From Alligator mississippiensis (taxonomy: Eukaryota; Chordata; Crocodylia; Alligatoridae), in assembly GCF_030867095.1 (NCBI RefSeq), contig NC_081824.1, positions 351,762,203 to 351,826,202 on the forward strand: DNA of 64,000 nt, written 5' to 3'. The position numbers were made by a program, and so were the translations under genes. Shown one piece after another: positions 12,501 to 24,500 of this stretch. How positions within the stretch are numbered: the stretch's first letter is position 1; the number at the start of each line of letters is the position of its first letter. The notes beneath the pieces are model-generated. The model was not told the origin of the DNA. It made no database searches and worked only from the letters and a program-made list of their open reading frames with translations.

Positions 12501-15500
12501 GTGCCTGACAGTGAAGATTAGGTCCTTCTGGAAAGACAAAATGTCCAGGGAGTGTGGCTTTCCAGGAGACAGTCTGCAAAAGGCAGCAAGAACTTTCTGG
12601 TATAGCAGTACAAGGTTGGGCCCTGGACCCTTGCAAGGGCAGTAGCAAGTATTACTTTTTTTTTTTTTAAACAGTATTGTTATTTATAGGAACTAGTATA
12701 AAGAATTAAGTGTCATTCTCAAGCCACATTAAGATACTACAGACTGCGTGCAGCAGCTCACTTGCTCTGAGCCAGCTGAACTGCTACTTCACGTGCAAGT
12801 TACATGTACACCCAATAGGTACTGCAAATTACAACTGTCTATTAAACAATGGACTCTGCCCCTTCTGCTTGCTGGGCCACAGAGAAGTGGCAACCATTTG
12901 ATGCCATTTCTCTGTGGCATCTGCATGTTTCTATTCCAGGAAGCATCAAATTCCCTCCTTAAGATGCACACCTCAATTTTTGAGGAAAAAGATGTGCATG
13001 GTATATGAATAAATATAGTAATCTTGCAATCTGAAGCAGGGAGCTAATGCCAACAATCAGTTTTCCAGGTGCAGTTTAGTTACATTCAACATGGTTTTTA
13101 CACATGCTCATTATGGGTATATCTGTATTAAATTTCCACCCTGAGTTAACTCAAGATACAATCAAATCTGCAAGAGCTACTTGTACCAAGTGTAGGTGTA
13201 GACTGTAGAGGAGATCCAAGCGCTATGAATGCTCTATTGCTCCTGAGAAATGGCAGTCAATTAACTGCAGGCAAAAGAGTTGAATTTTGTGTTGGCAAGC
13301 TCAGACGTGTGCATCAGTTGGACTTTATGGAGCCGATAATCTTTATGCTTCAGAAAGTGCTCTAGGGAAATATTCTCACCACATAAGTGCATGAATTCCT
13401 TCCTGTCATTTATGCAAAAATAACCCCCACACAATGCAATATCAGAAAAATATCCATTTTAATTTTGTTGACTCATGTATGTGGAAGTGTTTTATATGGG
13501 CTCTTCCATGAAATATTTCAATAAAAATCTTCCCCCAGGTTTATAAAGAGATCAACTTAAACAAACCAACCAACCCTATTTAGGCATCTCTCTTCTATTT
13601 AAAAATTTGGAAACAGTTATTTAGTGGCTGCATACTTGTAGTCTGACAAGTCACCGGGTAACTGCATCATGTTTTGTTATCTGAAACTTTTGAATCAGGA
13701 GCTTAGACTGGGATTTTCTTACTCTGGATAGGTCTAAATTGCAGTGAGTAAATTAGCTTAGACAGAGCTTTATGCTACCACAGTTAGGCTGCTTCCAGAT
13801 CTAGCTCAGGTACCTTTACACTGCATCAGAAGCATGCAATGTACGCGTACCTCCTAAGATAACAGAACACGTGCTTTTCTCATGGATAGCCAACATTTTG
13901 GAAATAAAAATTAGAGGGGGAGGGGAAATCTGAGGGTAGTCTAAAACAGCTAACAGGAAACATGTGGGACAACAAACAAAAATCAGTGAACCACTTCCAA
14001 CTTCTCATCCAGAACAGGGAGCACCTTCAGTCTTCATTCAGAAACTGTTCATGTTTTCCTAGCAGCTAATTTGCTATGCTGAAGCTTCTTTCTGAGAAGG
14101 CTGTATAGAAATTTGAAGTGCAAACTACTGTGCCCAAAGCCTTAATGCCAAAGACTGGTGTAACTGTTTCTTATGAGTTCCTCATTGTATAAAGCTTCAT
14201 CACATTTTAAGTTGAATGTTCTAGGACCAAAAGAAAGGAGTGTCACTACCCTGTTACGTTTTGCATTGAGAGAGGCTCAGTACTGTGTACTATGCAGCTT
14301 TCATTGTCAAAGGGTAGAGAAAGCTGAGCAAGGGGGGAAAAAAAAAGGTTGTTCTCAGCATGTGACCTGTATTACAACTAAGACTATTTAAACTATAAAC
14401 ATGCTTTCTCAGGTTAGCAAAAAAAAAAAATCATGAAAACTTGACAAGTACGTATGCTTGGCGCAGTCAAGTTTTGCTGTTACAATATATGAGTTTTAAG
14501 TAATCATGTATTTTTCTGTATGAAAACAGTGCAATAAAATACACAGATAGCTGTTCTAATGAATTCCTTTTAAGTATGCAAAGGACATGAAGCTTTCAAA
14601 AGCAATGATGGCACTAAGCAATCTCTGAAATTGTTGTTTAGTAATTATATTTCCCATCATTTCAAACATACCACTAACTGGCTAAAATTAAAATAACTAC
14701 TGGAAAGATGTGCCAGCTTAATACCAGAGGCAAGGGAAACTGCACATAATGCTATCAGATTTCTGGCATTAGACTTAAGAAGGAAAAGAAAAGAGCTAGT
14801 TTCATTAGAAATGTCATTTTCTATAGCTTTAGGCATTCTGTCCTTTCTACAATTTAGTTGTAACTTCTAGAACTGGCATCATAGCCAGAGAAACAATTCT
14901 TACTAAATCAGGTTGCTGGCAGAACACGAGGTACTAGTTACAATGAGCACCAGCCTGTGCAAAGCGGCAAGTATTTGATTTGGATTCAGCCTATGCGGAG
15001 GGAGAGTGATTTAATTAGGTGATTCGAGTCACCGTCTTGATTTGATCCAGCTGAATTGGATTTGAAGATTTGGCCGTAGACTAAACAGGCAACAGTCCTC
15101 AACCATGCTGGACATAGCTGCCTCCAGCTGCTAAGTCTGTTGTGGTGGGCAAAGAGGGGAGGGGGGTGGGTGGGTGTGTGTGTGTGTGTGTGTGTAAGTA
15201 ACACTCCCACAGCGAGGGAGGGATTGGGGCTGGGACAAGCTGCCCAGCTGAGGGCGGGATGCGGGGCTCCCACCACTGCATGCCACGGGGCTCCCACCAC
15301 TGCATGCCACTGGTCTGGGAGGGAATGAGAGTGGGTGTGTGCCCCCAGACCTGTGCAGAGTGGGCTGGGCCAGGCTACGCTCCAGGAGGCTATCCCCAGT
15401 CACCTGACACCGGGCTGCACTCTGCAGGGCAGGTGGAGCCAGGGCTGCGCTCCACCCACCCCACAGAGTGAGGTGGAGTAGGGGGTGGCTGCAGCCAATC

Positions 15501-18500
15501 TAAAATTCCCCATAGCTCCTGCTGTCGGCTCCGCTCTGATCCGGGTGCACGCACCCGCACCCATGCCCTGCCGCTGCTTGCAAGTCGGCTTGTCTGGGAG
15601 GTGTGGGGAGATTGGGCAAGCAGCAGGGAGGGAATAGCCCCCACTCCCAGTGCCTTCTGTCACCCATCTGGAGCAAAGCCTGGCCCAGCCTGCCTCACGC
15701 AGATCTGGGGGCACCCTTGCCCTCCCGGACTGGCCACACACAGTGCTGCCGAATCTCCTTCGAATTGAATTGGCTATTGAAGCTTTGCACAGCCCTAGTA
15801 GTTAGCTGTGTTAGTCTGAAGTCAGGCAGAAGGCAGGGAAGATATGCATCTTATAAATTAGATAAGATATACAGAGCACCAGCTTTTGTGAGCTCAAGTT
15901 CATCAGATTCATTGGATGCATCACTGTTTTTGCCATCTTCGTGCTCTTTAGATGCATCTGATTAAATGAATTCGAGCTCACAAAAAGCTGGTGCTCTGTA
16001 TCTCTCTGTTAATTTATGAAGATGCATATCTACCCTGCCTTCTGCTATTAGCTGTATCCTCTCCAGTACAATTTAGCAAGGCTATTTTACCAAGGGGCCA
16101 GTCCTTAAGTCCACTGTCAACTCACAAGTTTGAACCTAAGAAGCCCACCTCAAATTGAAAATAAGGATTAATGATCTACTTAGCAACTGCATGGCTACTT
16201 ATTACACCTTCAGGAGTTTTCAGCATGCAAATACACCACATTTCTTCCAAAGCCAGAAAAGCTGCAGACCATGCCAAATGATTTGACATACTAAGGATTT
16301 GACAGCTGAGATGATACTGTATAGTAGAAGCCCTTTGCGACTGCATTAAAAGGAACATGCCTGAGTAAGCAATTGTGCCAATATCAGGGGCTTCTATGAT
16401 GCATTGTTTGAAACACAGCATGCTACTTAAGGTTTTTTTATTTTTGTTTTTAAAAAGTCAAGAGCTTAAGATTCAGATAACAAGATTTCACAACAAAGTT
16501 CCATGAGGTTCAGACTGAGGTCCTATACAAAGTGTTACTGATTTCTGATAATTGCTTTCCAAACAAAACTAAATAAATAAATCGCTGCTATCCCTCAATA
16601 TGGCCTGTAACAGGGACTCAAGCAGGAGCCCTGTTACTTAGACAAGGTCTGGTCAGACTGACCCAATGATGACCCCTATCAGGTGGGAGGAATTACACAT
16701 TCGAGACAAGATTGGGTGATTAGCCTGTGAAAAACCGGCATAAAACCGGTGGTGGGAGACCGACCGATTGCCTTTGGGCACAAGAAAAAGGTGAGAGAGA
16801 CAAGAAGCCCATTTGACAACCTGGGAAAAGATGTCGGGACTACAGGACCCAAGATGAAAGATGTCAGGCAAGCTTTTTACCTTACTACTCAGGCAATCCC
16901 AGTGAGTGTGAGGAGAGCCAAGACATGGCATAGCAGCTCGGCAGGGGAATCCCAAATAGTGATAAAAACCCTGGGACCCTTGGGTGGGCAAGAGGGTCCC
17001 AGGCTGGACTAAACCCTGACCCCATATCCACAGCTTTGCCATGTGCGGTGGTGCAGAGAGCAAGAGGATAACCTAGACTGCTCCCGGCACTCAATAGAAG
17101 CTAGAGGCATGGGAAACGCACTTTGCTAATAAGACAATCAGCACTTAGACGGTGCTACGTCCTAACTGGAGAGGCATCCAGTGTTGCAAGATCTGCTCGG
17201 CAACTCAGACATGTCTCGCTAATGAGGTAATTGGTGAGACTTCTGCTTCTGTTCTACTTTTCTTTGGGAAATAAACTTGCATAAAGTATGTACCATCTGG
17301 GCAGTTTTATTTGATCCTTAGCCATAAAAGACCACTGATCTCCTTCTTTTTCCTTTGATCTAAATTGTGGCAGGCAAGTACAGCGGGGAGACGCAGCTAG
17401 GCTCACCCTCCCGCTCACAAAGTGGTGCATTGGCCGGGAAACCAGTCATTAACAAACCCCGGCAACATGGAGTCCATGGACACGCATGTCCCAATGGACT
17501 GGCAGCAGGGGCACAGTATTACTCTCTGGCTCCTGCAGGGGCAACAAGCGCAGCTGGAGGAGATTGTAAGGGTGCATGCCCAAGAAGCAGAGGCACGAAT
17601 CCGTCTTTTCTCTCAGCAGCAGGATTTATGTGAGGAAAATTGAGGTGCAGGTGTCACTGGGGAGAGAGGGTGACAGGGCCAGACTTCCCTAGATGACGAT
17701 GTGGAAGCGTATCTAGAAGCCTTTGAAAGGACGGCCACGGCTGCAAAATGGGACCCCAGCAGCTGGGCAGCACGGATTGGACTCCTTCTCATCGGGCCAG
17801 CACATGCTGCTTATTGGGCTCTTAGCAGGGTAGAGACCCGAGATTACAGGAAGGTAAAGGAAACCATATTATACCGGCTAGAGTTTTCCACAGAAACCTA
17901 CCGTCAAAAGTTTTGGGCCCGGAAGGGAACGGAGGGGGCTCATCCCTGCCTGCTAGCACAAATGATAAGGGATTTGGCAAACAGTGGTTACAGCCAGAGA
18001 CTCATACCCTATAGGAAGTGGTGGATCTCATCGTCCTGGAGCAATTCCTGACTGATCTCAGTAATAGCTCTCAGCAGTGGGTGCGACACCACCAGCCCAA
18101 GACAGTGGAAGAAGCTTTGCAGCTCACTGAGGATTATGCCACTGCTGAAGGGGATGGTGAAGCTCCTAGGAGAGACCGACCAGAAGGTCCAGCACTAGGA
18201 ACTCGACAAGGAACACCTAAGCCAGTCGCAGTGGGTGAGAATACCCAAAATGCAGGAAGGGAACTTCGAATTTGGGACTCTAGAAAAGTTACACGCTACA
18301 GATGTGGAGAAAAAAAAAGACATCTCCCGGTTCTGCCCACAGAAAACCGAGACCAAAACTTCTGTCGATATTACACATGATGAGAAAATGGATTGTAGTT
18401 TTGGACAACATAAGGGCCCAGGCTGTCAGAACAAACTGGTGGTCGAGGTAAAAGTCAGAGACACCATCATACCAACGGTGGCTGATACTGGTTGCTCCCA

Positions 18501-21500
18501 GTCAATGATTTGGGTGGATCTTTTCCCCTCTTATCTAGGGGGTCCGGAGAGTCTGGTAAGCATGATCTGCATCCACGGGGCTTCCTATACCTATGAACGC
18601 AAGGTGGTTCTGCTTACTGTACTCAGTCGCACAGAAGACACTGCCGTGGGTCTAGCCAAAACCCTACCCTGCCCCATGCTTCTGGGAGTAGATTAGCCCT
18701 ATCTCAAGGAAGTCATTGCTCGAGTCATCACTAAGAAAGGTGGAGACTGGGACCAAGACTCTGGAATGGTCTGCTCTGGAGATCCTAAGGAAGGCAAGCA
18801 AGATGATCTGGATATAGAACAACTTATAGGCAAGGGGTATTTTTGGGATGAGCAAAGACAAGAGCCCCTGTTCCAGAATATCTAGTGGTCTCAACTGGCA
18901 AAAGATGAAGGAGAGGTAGTGGATCATCAGAAGGCTGAGCAAAATCCACGGTATGAGGCAAGGAGGGGCATCCTCTAGTGGGTGAAGAGCCAAGAAGATG
19001 GGGAGGAGAGGAGCCAAATCCTTATTCCCCACATGTATTGGGAGACCCTGTTGAAGGTTGCCCGCACACTCCCTATGGGAGGGCATCTAGGACGGGATAA
19101 GACGGAAGCACATCTGAAATGGTGCGTCTTCTGGCCCGGCCTTTACAAAATGGTAGAGAGATTCTGTGCGGAATGCCCCCAGTGTCAAATGACCGGAAGG
19201 GTGAAACCTGGGACGGTACCCTTGATATCAATGCCCCTGGCAGCACGGCTATTTGCTCGTATTGCCCTGGATGTGGTATGGCCATTTCCTCGGAGCAGAT
19301 CAGGGTATCAATTTATTTTAGTAATAATTGATTATGCAACCCACTTTCCTGAAGCAGTACCCCTGAGATCAGTAATGGTTACGGCCATAGCTGGGGCTCC
19401 GCTGAAGTACATTGCGTGGGTGGGCATTCCCCATGAAATTCTTACTGATCAAGGAAAGAAATTTATGTCCAAAATCCTAAAAAGGGTCTGCCAGGTTTTG
19501 AGGATTAAGCAATTGCACACCTCCATCTATTACCCTCAGACTGATAGCCTAGTGGAGCATTTTAATCGCACCTTGAAAGGGATGATTTGGGCCTGTATTC
19601 AGGGGGATCCCCGGGAGTAGGACGCCATGATACCTCCACCAGGATCGGCTTTATTTGATCCTTAGCCATAAAAGACCACTGATCTCCTTCTTTTTCCTTT
19701 TGATCTAAATTGTGGCAGGCAAGTACAGTGGGGGAGACGCAGTTAGGATCACCCTCCCGCTCACATGACCGAACACCCCAACAGAGAAAGCCAAATACAG
19801 ATTGCTATGTATTTCACGCAGCTATTGTGTTAAGTGTGTACTTTAAATCTGGGTTAGGCAAATTCCCCTGCCCACAATCACTCTTGCAAGTCAGTGATTT
19901 CCAGAAAGTGTGTGAGAGAGGACAGTGGTTAAGCAACATATGCAAAGCAAGCACTGAGAACCAATACACCACTGACAAGGTTCAAAACTGCTAGACCAAA
20001 GTTGTAAAAAAGGAATGTCTGAACATTGCATCAAGCACTCCGAGAAACCCATATTCCTCATTTTGTTCTCAAGTCCAATTACTAAATATACTCTTACTAA
20101 TGGAGAATTTATTCTCTAAAAATTCAGATTTTTGCAATTGAGTCTTTCAATACAAGAATATACATGAATGTATCCTTCTGCATGTTTCAGCAGCAGCAAC
20201 CAAGAGAAAAAAGTAAGTTCTTCATCCTTCACTGCACCATGCCCCAATGTCTACCATACAACTAACATGCTCACTGATGCTGTAGGTTTCTGCTACAAGT
20301 GCTCAGTAGGAAATACTTACCAAATGTGTAAAATGTCACCAGATTAAACAAGCCACTAAGTTTGAGTGAAAAGTTTTCCATGCCTTGGGCTTACTGTTTT
20401 AAGTTATCTATGCAATCAAGGAGATAGTGTGCTGACTGATATTCTTTGAGTTTGTTAAAATGTGATACTGGCCATGTGTATCCTGTCTATATTTTACTAT
20501 TCAGTATTGCGTCACTTGATTGAGGTTCACAGCTATGTTTAAAGGGTGGCATTCTGTATTGTAGACAAACCCTAGAGATTTAGTTTTAAAAAGTCTTCAA
20601 ATCAGATTTTTTGTGATCTTATGGTCTCTTGGGCAACGTTAAAAAAAAAGGCTGAAATTTGAGAGCAGATGTCTAGAGAATTCACTTGATGAAAGGGAGT
20701 TCTCCAGCCTGCAGGCAGATAAAGGGAGAGGACATGTTAGAGCATCTACTATAGCCATTTCCCACCAACATAAGATCCACGTATCCCAAGCAAGGCTGTG
20801 ACACAGAAAAGACTCTCCCCTTCCCCCACAAAGTTCTACAATTAAGTAGCTAATTCAAGGATGACAATTATGTAAATAATTACACATCTATATGGCAACG
20901 ATTGGCCAATGATCCCACAACTAAAAAGATTAGTCAGTTTTATCTTTCTTCCTCTCTGTTTTGTAACACCAATCTGACCAGCGAGATACTGCCAAGAACC
21001 AGTCCAATGGCTATGTCAAAGCTACAAGTAAAGTGCAGCAGGCATTCACAACCAATGACTGCTAAATAAAGCCAGAAAAGTCTCCATTCAGTCCATAAGA
21101 CATCACTAGAAGGTCCAGCTGAAGACTCCACAGAGGCTCCCAATGCAGAATACAGAACATCTTAGTGAATTAAGCCCTAGACAGGATACAGAAGCCATAC
21201 AGATAACTGCTATCATTAATACCACCAGCTCAGCTCTCCTTCCTGGTCAGGGAGAAACTTTAAGGAAATTTGTTATTTTAGTAAAGTAGTATGAGAGTTA
21301 AAGTGTCTGAAGGCAAAGTTAGGTATGAGTAGGTGCTTAAGCTACTGACAGTAGCCAGCACTCCATCTCCACTACAGCTTCTAACTTTGATTACACTAGG
21401 GAAGCTGAACTGGTGTCAGTGATAACACGTCTTTGCACAGTTTTGCTCTTATTGACAAGGCTTCACAATAGTTCCTGCGCTACTACTGTGCTATACAGTA

Positions 21501-24500
21501 TTTCACCTTAACTGGGGCTTCATCCAGAAGCAGTGTAGAAGAATTACAAGTTTCTTTCAATGCCAGGGCCACATTTTTGTCTTGTGCATTGTGTTATTTA
21601 ATAAGACCTATTCCTCTTGGCTTTCTTACCAACTCATGCATACATTTTCCTGTCCAACCCTACTGTTCCAAATGTGATACTGCAATGATATCACTTTTCA
21701 CAGAAGCTAGCGATATTTTATGAAGAGGCTTTGTTAAGAAGCACAGGTCTTGAAATATTTACAAGACGTCAAAAGATTAAAACTGACTTGCTGTGGGCTC
21801 ATGTAAGCCCTAAAAGCAAAACATGAAAACAACTGCCTAGAGCTAAGGCAAGTAACCTACTCCCTTCCGCAAACTGCCAAGTCTCAGAACAATTATTATG
21901 GTGGCATCCCTGGACCCTAACCAGAAATTCAGGTTTTAATTAGTAACCTCTGTCACTGGGGCTCGAAGAGAAAGCCCTTATTGACCCCATCTAGCTTGCT
22001 TGGAAGGCAACAGGAACTATTCCTACTATATACCCAGACACCTTAGTGGAAGAAGGGAACTGTTGTGTTTTTATCCTCTTCTCCCATCCTTCATTGCTGG
22101 TTTCTCTCCTTACATGCTTCAGTCATGTTCAAACATAAGAATATATAGGAACTGCCATTTACTGGTCAGACTGTAGGTCCATCTTGCCTGGTTTCCTGTG
22201 TCACATGGTGGCAGAGAGCAGATGCTGAAAGGGAGAGTGAATAGGAGATGACCAGGTTTTTCCCTGCTACCATTCCTCTCACTCGCAGGCTCCAGCATTT
22301 AGTCTAGGAAGTGCTGACTCAGAAGCTGTGCCCCTAATTCTCACTAGCTCAATAGCTAGTGATGCACCTTTCCTTCAAGAATTTGTCTAATCCCTCTTTT
22401 GAATCTGGCTAAACAATCAGCTCCCATAAAATCTTGTGGCAATGACCTCCACACTTTTAATTACATGTTGTGTGAAAAAAATCCTTTCATTAATGTTAAA
22501 ATTACTGCCTACTAGGCACCATGGGACTCCAGAAAGATAAAGTGAAAACAAGAACTGTAACTTTGCTAGTGCTGAGGAAGCCACCTACACACTCCCAATG
22601 ACACCACCAAAATCAGATCATACTGGTAGGTCTTCTGCAACCATAACAGCTTGCAGGCTTTAAAAGTGAAAGATGCCTAAAGAAGCTGATACAAGCCCTA
22701 TACACCTCCCATGAAGCAGATCTTAACAGACACTGAGCTCACCCAGGCACACCTCAAAACACTCAGCAGCCACATCTCCAGGACAGTTTGCCACCAGGCT
22801 GGCACAGTTCAAGCCAGGTGTGTGTTGTACCAGCACCTGCACAGAAGCCCCAGCTTGGAGAGCTACAGCAGCATTTTCAATCTTTTTAGATTCAAGGCCC
22901 CCCCTCATAAAATACCAACTCTTCACTTTCACTCTACTTTTGACTACAGAAAACCAACACAACAATTCTTGTGGCAAAAAACTCGGAAAGACCACAACCA
23001 GTCAGAACAGCTCAGGCACTGGTGGATTCCTAGTTGAAATCTCAGGGTGGGATTTGGTGAACTGTGGCTGCTCATTGCTACTGTGCAGTAGCATGGGGAG
23101 GCACTAACTGTGATGCAATACTACTGTGCAGTAGTGTCAGAAAAAAAGAAACGTGGGCATGCGACTGCGTAGTAATGCTGGTTACTGCGCAGTCATTTAG
23201 TACTTGATTATGCGAGTACTAAATGCACAGTGACAACTGCACAGTCCACCACTCGTGTAGATGTGGCCTGTGTGTAGGGTGCACCTCTAAGGCTAAAAAC
23301 GGACTTTGTTTGCCTGGAAACTGATTTTCCTGGGTTTCGATTCATAGTTCGTAGGGTCGGAAGGGACCTGAGCAGATCATCAAGTCTGACCCCCTGCCAT
23401 GGGCAGGAAAGAATGCTGGGGTCAAATGACCCCGGCTAGGTGATTATCTAGCCTCCAAACAGACCAGGGAACAGTAATTTAGGCTAAAAACAGACAAGGA
23501 AAAATGTTAACTTGAATAAGTCACAAGTACATAGTGCGAGTCCAGTTGAACCATTCACAGATACTTAGAGCATGGAGCTGGGCTGTCTGCAAGGTTTGGA
23601 TTTGATGCAGCACAAAACCCTCAGATGAGAATCAAACCCAGCAGTCTGTTAGCAGGGGTATTCGGAGGTGCACTTGTACTCCCCTCTGATTTCAGCTCCA
23701 TCCCAAGTTTAAAACCAACTGCCCCACAGCAACATTTCTAGTCAGGCAGCGCTGAGGAAACCACCTGACTTCATGGCTCATTAACAGGGATCCTGGTTTT
23801 CTCTGATTAAAAAAAAAACTCCCCAGTCTTCAGATTAAAGAAAAGTAACCCCAAATCCACATTTCTCCAAGATTAAAATGAAACAACACTAATCTATAGA
23901 TATCTATAAATAGATAGAGATAATGCCATTTCATTTTAATCACAGAAAAATGTGGATTTGGGGTTACTTTTTTTTACCTGAAAATTGGGGATTTTTCTTT
24001 TAAATCAGAGAAAGCCAGGATCCCTGCTCATTAATAATCTACCTGCTTCCTTTTAAGCTCTTCAATCCATGGGTGTGAAGGCCTCTTTCTCCTTTTTAAC
24101 GGCCTTCACGTTTCACCCCTCCAGCCCAGGCCTGAAACGTGGTAGCCCGGCGAGCTGGATGGAACAGCTCTGAGCCCATACGCTGGAAACCCCTGATTTT
24201 TGAGAAGCGAGGTAGGTCTGCGACAGTCTGGGCAATTACACCGTCTCAGTCGCTCTGCCATTGGCTACAAGGGAATTTAGCTGTGGGTGCCCGGGGCATT
24301 TTCAGACAGCAGAATTTGAGCAGAGCAGAGGCACTGCCCTGTCTTAGCCCCTAGGTGCCCTCCCTCATGGACGCTGATCCTGGCCCAGCCTTTCTTTTAC
24401 CAGCTGGCCGTGCCCTGCTCCTGGGAACAGCAGCTCCCCCCTCCCTGCCTCGCAGGCAGCTTTTACCTCCTTCCAAGCAAGCAACACTCCTAGTTTTTGG

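Larger units (their letters stand above)
14953..15794. mobile_element. DNA-transposon-like element with TIRs
   Basis: Left end GCCTGTGCAAAGCGGCAAGT pairs with the complement of the right end (GGGCTGTGCAAAGCTTCAAT). 842 bp with a GC-rich interior, a (TG)n at 15166-15195 and a 24-bp tandem at 15263-15310. No target duplication is clear and no transposase is present. Confidence 0.5.
16606..19765 (+). mobile_element. Ty3/Gypsy LTR retrotransposon fossil, Gmr1-like, SCAN-type gag
   Basis: A broken element in LAMP1 intron 1. Parts: LTR 16606-17419 (TG...CA), a probable primer-binding site just after it, a gag-like region with a SCAN-like capsid part, a protease-like part, an integrase-like part, and a second partial LTR at 19650-19765. 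No reverse transcriptase or RNase H part is recognised. The flanks TGGCC and TGACC may be a worn 5-bp target duplication. Several breaks are present. The two LTR pieces differ at about 3 of 114 aligned bases, which at slow reptile rates suggests an age of some tens of millions of years; the short alignment makes this rough. Confidence 0.8.

Noticed and set aside
15099-15741. Several frames of 60-113 aa
   Set aside because: They lie within a GC-rich DNA element with a 24-bp tandem and (TG)n; no protein family.
17465-18240. Host SCAN-domain zinc-finger gene
   Set aside because: It lies between LTRs, is followed by protease and integrase parts and has no zinc fingers, so it is retroelement gag.
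20940-21161. Minus-strand open frame with two hydrophobic stretches, possible membrane protein exon
   Set aside because: No ATG, no recognised family, no convincing splice partners; the length is within chance for an intron.
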